Assembly (NCBI GenBank): GCA_902600245.1
Contig: CACKIQ010000002.1
Span: 1 to 64,000 of the forward strand
Reading direction: 5' to 3'
Source of the DNA: an uncultured Pelagibacteraceae bacterium
GTDB taxonomy: Bacteria > Pseudomonadota > Alphaproteobacteria > Pelagibacterales > Pelagibacteraceae
Length of the DNA stretch: 64,000 nt
The notes under the pieces are model-generated. The model did no database searches, had not been told where the DNA came from, and worked only from the letters and a program-made list of their open reading frames with translations. Each line of letters opens with the position of its first letter. Within the stretch, counting starts at the first letter, position 1. Shown in pieces: positions 51,484-61,339 of the stretch. The position numbers were made by a program, and so were the translations under genes.

Positions 51484-52266
51484 TTATTTTGAAAACGGAG
51501 TACAAATCGGTCTTTTTTTATCTTTTTCTATAAATTCAATAACTTCTGCAACTAATTCATTATACTTAAATTCATCTGACAAATTACTTAAATTCTGAGT
51601 TAAATTTTCATTTTTAAAAATTTCTTTGTAAGCATCAGTTAAAATTATTATTTCTTTATTTGGAATATTTTTTCTCCTTAAACCAATTAAATTTAATCCT
51701 TGTAAAATGCTTCTATTGCCATGCGCTATGCCGTATGGAATTACATCTCTTACTACACCGCACATTCCACCAATCATTGCAGACTTACCAATTCTAGTAA
51801 ATTGCTGGACTGCTGAATTTCCTCCAATAATTGCATTATCATCTACATGAGCATGACCACCCAGTGGAACATTATTAGCTAATATTACATTATTTCCAAC
51901 AAAGCAATCATGTGCAATATGAGATGAAACCATAAACAAACAATTGTTTCCAATTTTTGTTAAACCACCACCACCTTTTGTTCCTGGATTGATTGTTACA
52001 TACTCTCTAATTTTGTTATTATCTCCTATTTCTAAATTTGTTTTTTCACCTCCAAATTTTAAATCTTGTGGATCATTGCCTATTGAGGCAAATGGATAAA
52101 ATTTATTATTTTTTCCAATTTTAGTATAACCAGAAATATTTACATGTGAGTGAATTTCAGTATTTTCGCCAATCTCAACATTTGGTCCAATAATAGAATA
52201 AGGACCAATTTTCACATTTTTTGAAATTTTTGCTTTTAACCCTATAATTGCTGTTTCGTGTATCAT
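51484..52266 (-). CDS. lpxA: UDP-N-acetylglucosamine acyltransferase
   Basis: Hexapeptide repeats, IHETAIIGLKAKIS, HIAHDCFVGNNVILANNVPLGGHAHV. Confidence 0.95.
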   Translation of the reverse strand: MIHETAIIGLKAKISKNVKIGPYSIIGPNVEIGENTEIHSHVNISGYTKIGKNNKFYPFASIGNDPQDLKFGGEKTNLEIGDNNKIREYVTINPGTKGGGGLTKIGNNCLFMVSSHIAHDCFVGNNVILANNVPLGGHAHVDDNAIIGGNSAVQQFTRIGKSAMIGGMCGVVRDVIPYGIAHGNRSILQGLNLIGLRRKNIPNKEIIILTDAYKEIFKNENLTQNLSNLSDEFKYNELVAEVIEFIEKDKKRPICTPFSK

Positions 52267-53243
52267 CTATTTTCTTTTAAAAAAACTCTAAAGTTTTTTG
52301 CTGGATAACCCATTACTTTAGAATTCTCAGGAATATTCTTTATAACCCCACTTCCACCACCTATTTCAACATTATTTCCAATTTTTAAATGCCCAGATAC
52401 ACCTGCTTGACCGCCAATTTTAACATTTTCTCCTAATATTGAACTTCCAGCAATTCCTACCTGTCCAGCAATGATTGAGTTTTTTCCTATTTTAACATTG
52501 TGAGCAATATGAATTTGATTATCCATATAAGTATTTTTACCAATAACTGTATTAGACATGGATCCCCGGTCAATTGTTGAGCTGCAACCTATTTCACAAT
52601 TATCCTCGATGATTACTATACCAATATGTGGATATCTTAAATTATTATCTTTAAATGGAAAAAATCCAAATCCGTGCTTACCAATTACACAATTATCTAA
52701 AATTTTTACATTATTATGAATTAAACAATTTCTAATAATTACATTTGAACCAATAGAGCAATTATTGCCAATATTTACATTTCTTTCAATTATTGAATTA
52801 TGGCCAATTAAACAATTTTCACCAATTGTAACATTTTCACCAATCAAAACATTTTTACCAAATTTTACTTTACTTTTATATTTTGTTTCATCGCTTAATT
52901 TCACTGTTGTATCAAATTCATCGTAAATAGATGATGGATAAAATTTTTTAGTTATCAATGAAGTAGAAACTAAGACATTTTCTACAATTAAAGGAGTGCA
53001 TGTTTTTGGTAAATCATTTTTTAAATTTTCATGAGTTATACAAAAAGAGGCTTTAGTTTTGTTTGCAGCATCTTTATATTTTTTTGAATGATAAAAAGTT
53101 ATTTGATTTCTATCTGAACTATTTAAGTCTTTTATATCTGAGATTTCATCATCTGATGGAGTCTTAATATCATATAATTGGATTATTTTTAATAATTCAG
53201 AAATTTTGAATGGTCCATGGTTTTTAAAAAAAGGATTTAGCAT
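52263..53243 (-). CDS. lpxD: UDP-3-O-acylglucosamine N-acyltransferase
   Basis: Hexapeptide repeats, DNQIHIAHNVKIGKNSIIAGQVGIAGS. Confidence 0.95.
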   Translation of the reverse strand: MLNPFFKNHGPFKISELLKIIQLYDIKTPSDDEISDIKDLNSSDRNQITFYHSKKYKDAANKTKASFCITHENLKNDLPKTCTPLIVENVLVSTSLITKKFYPSSIYDEFDTTVKLSDETKYKSKVKFGKNVLIGENVTIGENCLIGHNSIIERNVNIGNNCSIGSNVIIRNCLIHNNVKILDNCVIGKHGFGFFPFKDNNLRYPHIGIVIIEDNCEIGCSSTIDRGSMSNTVIGKNTYMDNQIHIAHNVKIGKNSIIAGQVGIAGSSILGENVKIGGQAGVSGHLKIGNNVEIGGGSGVIKNIPENSKVMGYPAKNFRVFLKENR

Positions 53244-53295
53244 TACCTTTTTTTATCAAAGGAATTAAATATGAGTTATCAATATTTATTGCTAT

Positions 53296-53742
53296 TTATT
53301 TCCTATCAACAATTGTTGCAGACCATATAGCATCAGCCATTTTTTGATCATCTACAAATGCTTCACCTTTGTACTTCCAGACTCTACCATGAGATCTAAT
53401 TGCTTCAATTTTAAGTATTAAATCACAGTCAGGTATAACTGGGTTTCTAAACTTTGCTTTTTCAACACCCATTAAAAAAACTAATTTATTTTCATAAGTA
53501 GACTTATCTAAACCACTGGCTGTGAGAGCCGCAGCAGCTTGCCCAAAAGACTCAACAATAAGAACTCCAGGCATAACTGGATTTTCAGGAAAATGGCCTT
53601 GTACAAAAAAACTATCTTTTCTAACTTTAACTAATGCAGTTGCAGAATTAAGTTTTTTTATATCAAATAACTCATCCACTAGTAACATTGGTTCCCTATG
53701 AGGAAGCAGGTCTCGTATTTGATTTTTATTTAATTTATCCAT
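53296..53742 (-). CDS. fabZ: 3-hydroxyacyl-ACP dehydratase
   Basis: LLPHREPMLLVDEL, GHFPENPVMPGVLIVESFGQAAA; start taken at internal Met. Confidence 0.94.
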   Translation of the reverse strand: MDKLNKNQIRDLLPHREPMLLVDELFDIKKLNSATALVKVRKDSFFVQGHFPENPVMPGVLIVESFGQAAAALTASGLDKSTYENKLVFLMGVEKAKFRNPVIPDCDLILKIEAIRSHGRVWKYKGEAFVDDQKMADAIWSATIVDRK

Positions 53743-54253
53743 TATTTGAATTCTCATTAATCAATTTAATTATATCATTTGTAATATCTATATTACTACT
53801 TCCAATAAAAATTTGTTTTTTTTCTAAAACAATATCTATTGAATTTTTTTTCATATAATTTTGTATTAGAGGATTTATTATTTCAAGGAAATTATCCAAT
53901 TTTGTTTCTTTTAACAACGTAAAATCTTTTAAAATCTTTTCTTTTTCAGACCTAAATTTTTCTAATTCTGTATTGAAATTAATAATGTCTTTTTCAAGCT
54001 GTTCTTTTGTAGAAATATTTTTTTTTTTATTAATAGTGTCTTTTTTTTGTATAATAATTTTCTCTTTTTGACTTAATTTTTTTATATTTTCATTATTAAC
54101 AGTCTCTAATTGTTTTAAGATTATTTTGCCATAATTTGAATTGTTAAGAACATAGTCAACATCAATGAATGCTATTTTCTCAGATGCATTTAAAAAAGTT
54201 TGACTTAAAAAAAAAAATAACAACACCAATGCATATTTTTTTTTTATATACAT
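53735..54253 (-). CDS. OmpH/Skp family periplasmic chaperone
   Basis: Signal peptide, KIAFIDVDYVLNNSNYGK, coiled coil; between bamA and fabZ. Confidence 0.8.
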   Translation of the reverse strand: MYIKKKYALVLLFFFLSQTFLNASEKIAFIDVDYVLNNSNYGKIILKQLETVNNENIKKLSQKEKIIIQKKDTINKKKNISTKEQLEKDIINFNTELEKFRSEKEKILKDFTLLKETKLDNFLEIINPLIQNYMKKNSIDIVLEKKQIFIGSSNIDITNDIIKLINENSNNG

Positions 54254-56496
54254 TAAAAAGTAGTGCCTAAATTAAATCTAAAAGTCTCTGTCGTATCTGA
54301 AGATCCTTTTGTGATGGGTTGTGCAAAAGAAAAACTCAATGGACCAACTGGTGTGAACCAATCTACTCCTATACCTAGCGAACTTCTTATTTCATTTGTC
54401 TCATCAAGAGACTTGTCATCTACACCCCATAAGTTAGCAACATCTAAAAAAGTTCCAATATCGACATTTTGAAAGTTTGGTAATACTTGTGGTAATGACG
54501 AGGATAAATTAATTATTGCATAATAATTCCCACCCACATAATCTGATCCATCTTTTGGTCCAACTTTGCCTCTAACGAAACCTCTTAATTTTTTTGATGG
54601 AATGTACAATCTTTCTGATAATTTTACATCATCACCAGTTAGTGAATTTGCTGAACTTAATGATAAAGAGACTGAAGAAATATTATTTTCATATAACTCT
54701 GAAAAAATTTTATAGTTATAATAATTTGTTAAAGTATTATTATCACTTATTAGAGGTACATCTATAGAATAATAACTTCTGAAACCATCTGATGGTTTGT
54801 ATTTTTGATTTCTTTTGTCATAATCAAAATTCAATTTAGTATATGTATCAAAATAATTTCCTTCTTGCTTTTTTTGACGCGCTGAAGCTGTTCCATCAGT
54901 TTCAATATCTTCAATAAATGAGGACAATTGTAAACCTAGCCTAAAATCCTCTAAATATTCAAAGTCTGTTCCAGCTGACGCTCCTATTTTTTTTGATTTA
55001 TATCCAAATGCTGATAATTTATCTATCTCATTTGCCTGAACACCAAAGCTTATTGATTTATCTGTATTATTAAAGTTTGGATTTCGAACATTAAAATTAC
55101 CCTCAACTTTATCAGATCCAAGTGTTAAATTTGCATCAAGACCTATACCTTTTCCTAAGTAATTATTTTCTTTTATTCCAAATTCAAATACTTCACCTGA
55201 TGTACCAAATCCAGCTCCAGCCATTATTTCTCCTGTAGGTTTTTCTTCAACAGTTATGTTAATTATTTTAGATTTTGGATCTTTACCCTCTATTATTTGA
55301 GTATCAACATTATTAAAAAAATTTAATGACTTAATTCTATTAACAGTTTTTTTAGTAAGAATATCATTATATGGATCACCCTCGTCAATATAAAATTGAT
55401 TTCTTATTACATTTTCTCTAGTAATATTATTTCCAAAAATATTTATCTTTTCTACAATATACTTTTCAGTATCTTCAATTTTAAAAGTAAGATTAATCTT
55501 ATTATCTAAAATATTTTCAATAACATCAACTTTTGTGGACTCATATTGTTCACTAACAGAAATTCTATCAATTGCATTGATTATATTTTCAACAGCATTT
55601 ATTGAATAAGGTTCGTTTTTAAGGTCAGTAAAAATTGTATTTAAACTGTCAAAATTTGTGTTGTCAAAATCATTAGGTAATAAAATTTTAAGATCATTAA
55701 AAAAAAATTTCTCTTTAGCATCAATATTAAAAATTAACTCAAAACTTTCATCATCAACTAGTTTTGCAAAAGAGGAATTTATAACCACATCATAATATCC
55801 TTTATTTAAATAAAAATTTCTTAAAAGACGTTTATCAAAGTTTATTATGTTTTCATTTAAATATTTTTTTCCAGAAATAAATTTCCAAAATTTATATTCT
55901 TCGCTAACTATTAAATTATATTTTCCATCTTTAAAAATTTTATTTCCAATAAATGAAATTTTTTTAATTTTAGCCTTTTTACCCAAGTTTATATCAAAAA
56001 TTAAATCAACTTTATTTTTTCCAATTTCCTCTAATTTAATTTCAATACTAGAAAAATAATATCCTGAATTTTTTAGAGAAGATATTATTTTTAATTTATC
56101 GTCATTTAATAAAACCTCATTGTATGATGATCTAGGTTTAAGTTTTAATTTTTCAGTTATTTTTTCTTTTAATGTATTTGATTTTATTCCATTATAAAAA
56201 ATATTTTCAATAATGGGGTTTTCCTCAACAATAATTCTTAGTACTTTATCGTTAATACCAACAGTTACATTTTTAAAAAAATTTGTATTGTAAAGATTTT
56301 TTAATAACTCATTTAATTTTTTTTCATTTATATCATCACCAATATTTATTTTTGAAAACATCAAAATTGTTTCATTAGCAATTCTTTCATTTCCATTTAT
56401 TTGAATTTCGCTAATTATTTCTGCGTTAACATTTAAACAAGTTAATTTAAAAAAAATTACAATTACGCCAAATGATTTGGTTAATTTATTAAACAT
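54253..56496 (-). CDS. bamA: outer membrane protein assembly factor BamA
   Basis: POTRA repeats and C-terminal barrel (RGFVRGKVGPKDGSDYVGGNYY, SLGIGVDWFTPVGPLSFSFAQPI); start at internal MFNKL. Confidence 0.94.
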   Translation of the reverse strand: MFNKLTKSFGVIVIFFKLTCLNVNAEIISEIQINGNERIANETILMFSKINIGDDINEKKLNELLKNLYNTNFFKNVTVGINDKVLRIIVEENPIIENIFYNGIKSNTLKEKITEKLKLKPRSSYNEVLLNDDKLKIISSLKNSGYYFSSIEIKLEEIGKNKVDLIFDINLGKKAKIKKISFIGNKIFKDGKYNLIVSEEYKFWKFISGKKYLNENIINFDKRLLRNFYLNKGYYDVVINSSFAKLVDDESFELIFNIDAKEKFFFNDLKILLPNDFDNTNFDSLNTIFTDLKNEPYSINAVENIINAIDRISVSEQYESTKVDVIENILDNKINLTFKIEDTEKYIVEKINIFGNNITRENVIRNQFYIDEGDPYNDILTKKTVNRIKSLNFFNNVDTQIIEGKDPKSKIINITVEEKPTGEIMAGAGFGTSGEVFEFGIKENNYLGKGIGLDANLTLGSDKVEGNFNVRNPNFNNTDKSISFGVQANEIDKLSAFGYKSKKIGASAGTDFEYLEDFRLGLQLSSFIEDIETDGTASARQKKQEGNYFDTYTKLNFDYDKRNQKYKPSDGFRSYYSIDVPLISDNNTLTNYYNYKIFSELYENNISSVSLSLSSANSLTGDDVKLSERLYIPSKKLRGFVRGKVGPKDGSDYVGGNYYAIINLSSSLPQVLPNFQNVDIGTFLDVANLWGVDDKSLDETNEIRSSLGIGVDWFTPVGPLSFSFAQPITKGSSDTTETFRFNLGTTF

Positions 56497-57664
56497 TTTG
56501 AGTTTTATACACTTTTTTGAGTATTTTTGAACGTACATAATTATTTAATCTGACAATATCTTTAGTATTTATTGCTGATTTATTTTTATATTTTAAAAAT
56601 TCTTTACGATTAATAAATCTAATTACCTCTTTATGTATATCTAAAAATTTAATTTTTTTATTTAAAAATAAATTAACAAATGTATCGTTTGCAGAAACAA
56701 TTACGGTTTCAAAAAGTGAATTTTTCTGAGGTAAATTTTTTAAGATATTTACCATTGGATATTTTTTTAAATCAACTTTTGAAAATTTTAAATCATTAAG
56801 TTTTAAGAAATCTAAAGATTTCGTATCAATCGATTTATTTGTTTTATTATAAATTGAATTAAATATTGGTATCTTCATTGTAGTATCGTGTGCAATTATT
56901 TTAATTAAACCATTATTAAATTTTATTAAACAATGAATATAAGACTTTGGATGAATTAATATTTGAATTTTATTATATGGAATATCAAAAATATTTTTAG
57001 CTTCAATTACTTCATACACTTTATTTATCATTGTTGCTGAGTCTATTGATATTTTTTTTCCCATTTTCCAATTTGGATGATTTAATGCTCTTTTCACATT
57101 AATATTTTTGAAGTTATTTAATGGCAAATTATAAAATGGACCTCCTGATGCAGTTAGATATATTTTTTCAATTGAACTATAATTTAAATTCTGTAATCCA
57201 TACCACAAAGAAAAATGCTCTGAGTCTACAGGAATAAAATTTGTTTTATTTTTTTTTAATTCTTTATTAATTATATTCCAACCACATATAATTGACTCTT
57301 TATTTGCTATTGCAATATTTTTTGTATATTTGATTATTTCAAATGTTGGACTCAAGCCATCTATACCTACGATTGAACTCATAGTATAATCAATTTTTTT
57401 ATTAAAAATTTTTTTAAAATGACTAAATGAATTAAAAATGTTTATTTTTTTTTTAGTCTTTTTTTTTAAAATATTAAAATATTTTTTATTTGTAATAATT
57501 AAGTTTTTTACATTAAATTTATTTGCTTGATGAATTAAAGTCTTGTAATCTTTGTTTGCTGTCAATAAAACTATTTCAAATTTTTTATTATCTTTTTCTA
57601 TAATCTTAAGCAATGTCTTACCAATTGAACCAGTAGATCCTAAAATTGCTATTTTTTTTTTCAT
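56489..57664 (-). CDS. dxr: 1-deoxy-D-xylulose 5-phosphate reductoisomerase
   Basis: ILGSTGSIGKTLL, ANKESIICGW, VDSEHFSLW, TASGGPF. Confidence 0.96.
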   Translation of the reverse strand: MKKKIAILGSTGSIGKTLLKIIEKDNKKFEIVLLTANKDYKTLIHQANKFNVKNLIITNKKYFNILKKKTKKKINIFNSFSHFKKIFNKKIDYTMSSIVGIDGLSPTFEIIKYTKNIAIANKESIICGWNIINKELKKNKTNFIPVDSEHFSLWYGLQNLNYSSIEKIYLTASGGPFYNLPLNNFKNINVKRALNHPNWKMGKKISIDSATMINKVYEVIEAKNIFDIPYNKIQILIHPKSYIHCLIKFNNGLIKIIAHDTTMKIPIFNSIYNKTNKSIDTKSLDFLKLNDLKFSKVDLKKYPMVNILKNLPQKNSLFETVIVSANDTFVNLFLNKKIKFLDIHKEVIRFINRKEFLKYKNKSAINTKDIVRLNNYVRSKILKKVYKTQNV

Positions 57665-57665
57665 T

Positions 57666-58316
57666 CTAAATAATTATAGAAAACATTATATATGAAAATG
57701 GAAAAGCAAAAATCATTCCATCTAATCTATCTAATAATCCTCCATGCCCAGGTATAATTTTTCCTGTGTCTTTTATATTTGAAAGCCGTTTAAAATATGA
57801 AACTGTTAAATCACCGATTTGGCTGACAGTTGAGATCAACAATATAATAATTAGCGTCTCTAGAGAAAAAATTGCTATTCCGTCATAAAACAAATATGAA
57901 TAATAAAAAAATACATTAATAAATATTATAGATAATAAATAACCTCCAATCATACCTGAGTAGGTTTTTTTTGGACTTATTTTGATTAATTTTGGACCTT
58001 TAAATATTTTTCCAAATACATAACCACCTACATCAGTAGATATACAAGTAATAATAATTAATAAAAAAATAATTAAATTTTCGTCTGCAAAATTATTCCT
58101 CAGTGCGTAAGCACTGTAAAATGCAAAAGCCAAAAATAAATATCCAAACAAATGATAGTTCTTTCTTTTACTCATTGCAAACCACTCAAAAAAGGTAATA
58201 AATAAACAAACTAATAAAAAAAAATTAAATAAAAAAGATCCTTTTATTATAAAAAATAAACATACTGGAATTAAAATAAAAGAACTTAAAATTCTTTTCT
58301 GAAGCTCTTTATCCAT
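57666..58316 (-). CDS. cdsA: phosphatidate cytidylyltransferase
   Basis: SQIGDLTVSYFKRLSNIKDTGKIIPGHGGLLDRLDGM. Confidence 0.95.
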   Translation of the reverse strand: MDKELQKRILSSFILIPVCLFFIIKGSFLFNFFLLVCLFITFFEWFAMSKRKNYHLFGYLFLAFAFYSAYALRNNFADENLIIFLLIIITCISTDVGGYVFGKIFKGPKLIKISPKKTYSGMIGGYLLSIIFINVFFYYSYLFYDGIAIFSLETLIIILLISTVSQIGDLTVSYFKRLSNIKDTGKIIPGHGGLLDRLDGMIFAFPFSYIMFSIII

Positions 58317-58990
58317 TATATCTTCCCAAAGTTTCTTTTAATTTTTTTATATTTTTCAATTATCTTATTATAATCTCTCTCGGTAAATGAGGGCCATAAT
58401 TTTTTTTCAAAAAAGATTTCAGAGTAAGCTAATTGCCACAATAAAAAATTGCTTAACCTATTGGTATTTCCCGTTCTAATCAATAAATCAGGGTCAGGTA
58501 TATTTCTTGTTTGTAAAAATTCTGAAAAGTTTTTTTCATTTACAACAATTTTTTTTTTTGAAATTTGTTTAAATGCATTAATTAATTCAAATTTAGACCC
58601 GTAATTTAAGGCTAAATTGATTTGAAGAGTTGTATTATTTGAAGTTTTTCTTTCTGAGAAATTTAATAATTTATTAAATTTCTTAGAAAAGTTTTTTTTT
58701 CCTATGATTTTTAATTTAATATCTTGTTTATTTAAATCTTCTAACCTGTTTAATAAAAAATTTTCAAGTAAATTAAATAAGTATTTTATTTCTTTTTTGG
58801 GTCTCTTCCAGTTTTCTGTTGAAAAAGCATAAAGTGTTAAAAATCTAATTTTTTTTTTTATTGATACTTTAATTATTTTTTCAACTGTTTTTAACCCAGC
58901 TTTATGACCAGCATTTCTAGAATTTTTAAATTTTAAACCCCATCTACCATTACCATCCATAATAATGGCTACATGTCTTAAAGGGTTCAT
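58316..58990 (-). CDS. uppS: undecaprenyl diphosphate synthase
   Basis: HVAIIMDGNGRWG, TLYAFSTENWKRP, PDPDLLIRTGNTNRLSNFLLWQLAYSEIFF. Confidence 0.96.
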   Translation of the reverse strand: MNPLRHVAIIMDGNGRWGLKFKNSRNAGHKAGLKTVEKIIKVSIKKKIRFLTLYAFSTENWKRPKKEIKYLFNLLENFLLNRLEDLNKQDIKLKIIGKKNFSKKFNKLLNFSERKTSNNTTLQINLALNYGSKFELINAFKQISKKKIVVNEKNFSEFLQTRNIPDPDLLIRTGNTNRLSNFLLWQLAYSEIFFEKKLWPSFTERDYNKIIEKYKKIKRNFGKI

Positions 58991-59538
58991 ATTGTCATTA
59001 TTTCTTTTTCTTTTGATGATACTTTTTCATCAACAGATTTTATGTGGTTATCCGTGATTGTTTGTATCTTTTTTTCATTAGATTTTTCCTCATCTTCACC
59101 AATTTCTTTTGATTTTAATAATTTTTTAAGATCCTCATTAGCCTCTCTTCTTATGTTTCTAATTGAAACTTTACATTTTTCACCAATAGATTTAATTAAT
59201 TTTTTTAATTCTATTCTTCTTTCCTCATTAAGTTCGGGGACTGGTAACCTTATCAACTGACCATCGATTTGAGGATTAAGACCTAGGTCTGATTTTTTTA
59301 TTGAAGCATCAACTAATGATACATTATTAATGTCCCAAACTTGAATGTTTATCATCCTTGGTTCTGGTGTTGTTATACTTCCAATCTGATTGATTGGCAT
59401 TTGTTGTCCATATACATCTACTTTTATTAGATCCAACATTGATGCGTTAGCTCTTCCAGTTCTTAACGAAGACAATTCTTTTGAGAAAACCTCAATAGCT
59501 TTATCCATTTTGAGACTGTAGGATTTCTCATTAAACAT
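58987..59538 (-). CDS. frr: ribosome recycling factor
   Basis: LSSLRTGRANASMLDLIKVDVYG, RNIRREANEDLKK. Confidence 0.96.
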   Translation of the reverse strand: MFNEKSYSLKMDKAIEVFSKELSSLRTGRANASMLDLIKVDVYGQQMPINQIGSITTPEPRMINIQVWDINNVSLVDASIKKSDLGLNPQIDGQLIRLPVPELNEERRIELKKLIKSIGEKCKVSIRNIRREANEDLKKLLKSKEIGEDEEKSNEKKIQTITDNHIKSVDEKVSSKEKEIMTI

Positions 59539-60390
59539 TTATTCTCCAATTTTTATTCTGTAAAATTCTTTAATTTTCAAATCCGCTATAGAAAGCTCTT
59601 TCAAAACATCTTTAACTTTTTTTTTAGGTTCCATTACCCAAGCTTGTGTAAGTAGAGAATTTTCTTCTTTAAATTTATTCATCTTACCTAGACTTATTTT
59701 TTTCGCAATATCATCTGGTTTTCCTAAATTTTTTAATTCTTCAGTGACTAGCTCATGTTCTTTGTCAATTATTGATTGATCTATAGAACTAGAATCTAAA
59801 GCTAAAGGGTTTGATGCTGCAATATGCATCGACAATTGCTTGCTAAATGTTTTAACTGTATCTGAATTATCTTTTGTATGTAAAGAAACCATTACAGCTA
59901 ATTTAGCAACATTATCTTTAATAACTGTATGAAGGTAATGGTTGTTAATACCATCATTACTCTGTATTGTTTTTGCTTTCCCAATTGTAATTTTTTCACC
60001 AATTTTTGCAATCAGAGCTACTAAATTATCTTCAACCGTTTTTCCATTTTTCATTGTAGCAACCTTCAACTCCTCTATAATAGAATTTTTTTCGTTATTT
60101 AGCTCACTTAATTCTTTAACAAAATTTAAAAAATCTTCATTTTTTGCAACAAAGTCTGTTTCACAATTAACTTCAATTACAGATTTCTTTCTATCGTCAC
60201 CACTTACCACAACAACACCATCTTTTGCGTCTCTAGACATTTTTTTTGAAGCTTTTGAAATTCCTTTTACTCTTAAAATCTCAATTGCCTTATCTATATC
60301 ACCTTTAGACTCTTTAATAGCTAGGTTGCAATCTTTAAAACCAGCTCCTGTAACCTCTCTTAATTTCTTTACCTTTTCGATATCACTCAT
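59539..60390 (-). CDS. tsf: elongation factor Ts
   Basis: [41 protein letters not shown]. Confidence 0.97.
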   Translation of the reverse strand: MSDIEKVKKLREVTGAGFKDCNLAIKESKGDIDKAIEILRVKGISKASKKMSRDAKDGVVVVSGDDRKKSVIEVNCETDFVAKNEDFLNFVKELSELNNEKNSIIEELKVATMKNGKTVEDNLVALIAKIGEKITIGKAKTIQSNDGINNHYLHTVIKDNVAKLAVMVSLHTKDNSDTVKTFSKQLSMHIAASNPLALDSSSIDQSIIDKEHELVTEELKNLGKPDDIAKKISLGKMNKFKEENSLLTQAWVMEPKKKVKDVLKELSIADLKIKEFYRIKIGE

Positions 60391-61209
60391 TTAATTAAGT
60401 TTCTCTTTCTTATTAATTGAAAATTTTTTATTTAATTTTTCTCTATCTAATTCTTGAACAGTTTTTGTATTATCTTGATCGTTTTTATCTTTAACTTTTT
60501 CAGTCTTAGTTTCTGTTGAAGACACTGAAGTTTTTGCACTGATGATCGTTTCTTTAATTAAGTTACAATAAAGATCTATAGCTCTTCGTGCATCATCATT
60601 CCCTGGTATTGGATAATCGATATTATCAGGATTAGAGTTACTATCTAATATTGCAATAATAGGTATTCCTAGTTTAGCAGACTCCGCTATTGCAAGTGAC
60701 TCATAATTAGTATCTATCACAAAAACTAAATCAGGAACATTTTTCATTTCAGCGATACCACCAAGAGATCTTTGAAGTTTATCTTTACTAACACTCATCT
60801 TTAAAAGCTCTTTTTTTGTGAAACCTCTATTTTCAGATGCTAAATCAGTTTCTAATTTTTTTAATTTTTTAATTGAATTTGAAATAGTTCCCCAGTTGGT
60901 CAACATGCCCCCCAACCATCTATAGTTCACAAAATATTGACCTGTTTCTTTAGCAACTTCAGCTATAGCTTCAGAAGCTTGTTTTTTTGTAGATACAAAT
61001 AATATTTTTCCATTATTTGCAATTGTATTATAAACTTTTTCAAGGGCTACTTTAGTTAACTCTAGTGTTTGAGTTAAATCTATAATGTGAATAGAATCTC
61101 TTTTTCCAAAAATATATTTTTTCATTTTTGGGTTCCATCTTAAAGTTTTATGGCCTAGATGAACGCCTGCTTCTAATAATTGTTGTATTGTTAAGTTAGG
61201 TATTTTCAT
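60391..61209 (-). CDS. rpsB: 30S ribosomal protein S2
   Basis: [37 protein letters not shown]. Confidence 0.97.
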   Translation of the reverse strand: MKIPNLTIQQLLEAGVHLGHKTLRWNPKMKKYIFGKRDSIHIIDLTQTLELTKVALEKVYNTIANNGKILFVSTKKQASEAIAEVAKETGQYFVNYRWLGGMLTNWGTISNSIKKLKKLETDLASENRGFTKKELLKMSVSKDKLQRSLGGIAEMKNVPDLVFVIDTNYESLAIAESAKLGIPIIAILDSNSNPDNIDYPIPGNDDARRAIDLYCNLIKETIISAKTSVSSTETKTEKVKDKNDQDNTKTVQELDREKLNKKFSINKKEKLN

Positions 61210-61285
61210 ATTTATTCCCGGTTAAGCCACCACAGTAATTTCCAATTAAGGACCGGAGGTATAAAACCAAAAACTGTGTGCGTGT
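61210..61285 (-). promoter_or_regulatory. candidate structured rpsB 5' leader with pseudoknot
   Basis: CACACAG/CTGTG(G)TG stem plus CCGGT-ACCGG loop-downstream pairing ending about 8 nt before ATG. Confidence 0.6.
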
Positions 61286-61339
61286 TAATTTAATTTGAGA
61301 AGTATTTACAAATTTTTACTAAATTTAACAAGTGATTAT

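Noticed and set aside
59942-60394. 150-aa + strand ORF opposite tsf
   Set aside because: Antisense artefact; tsf clearly coding.
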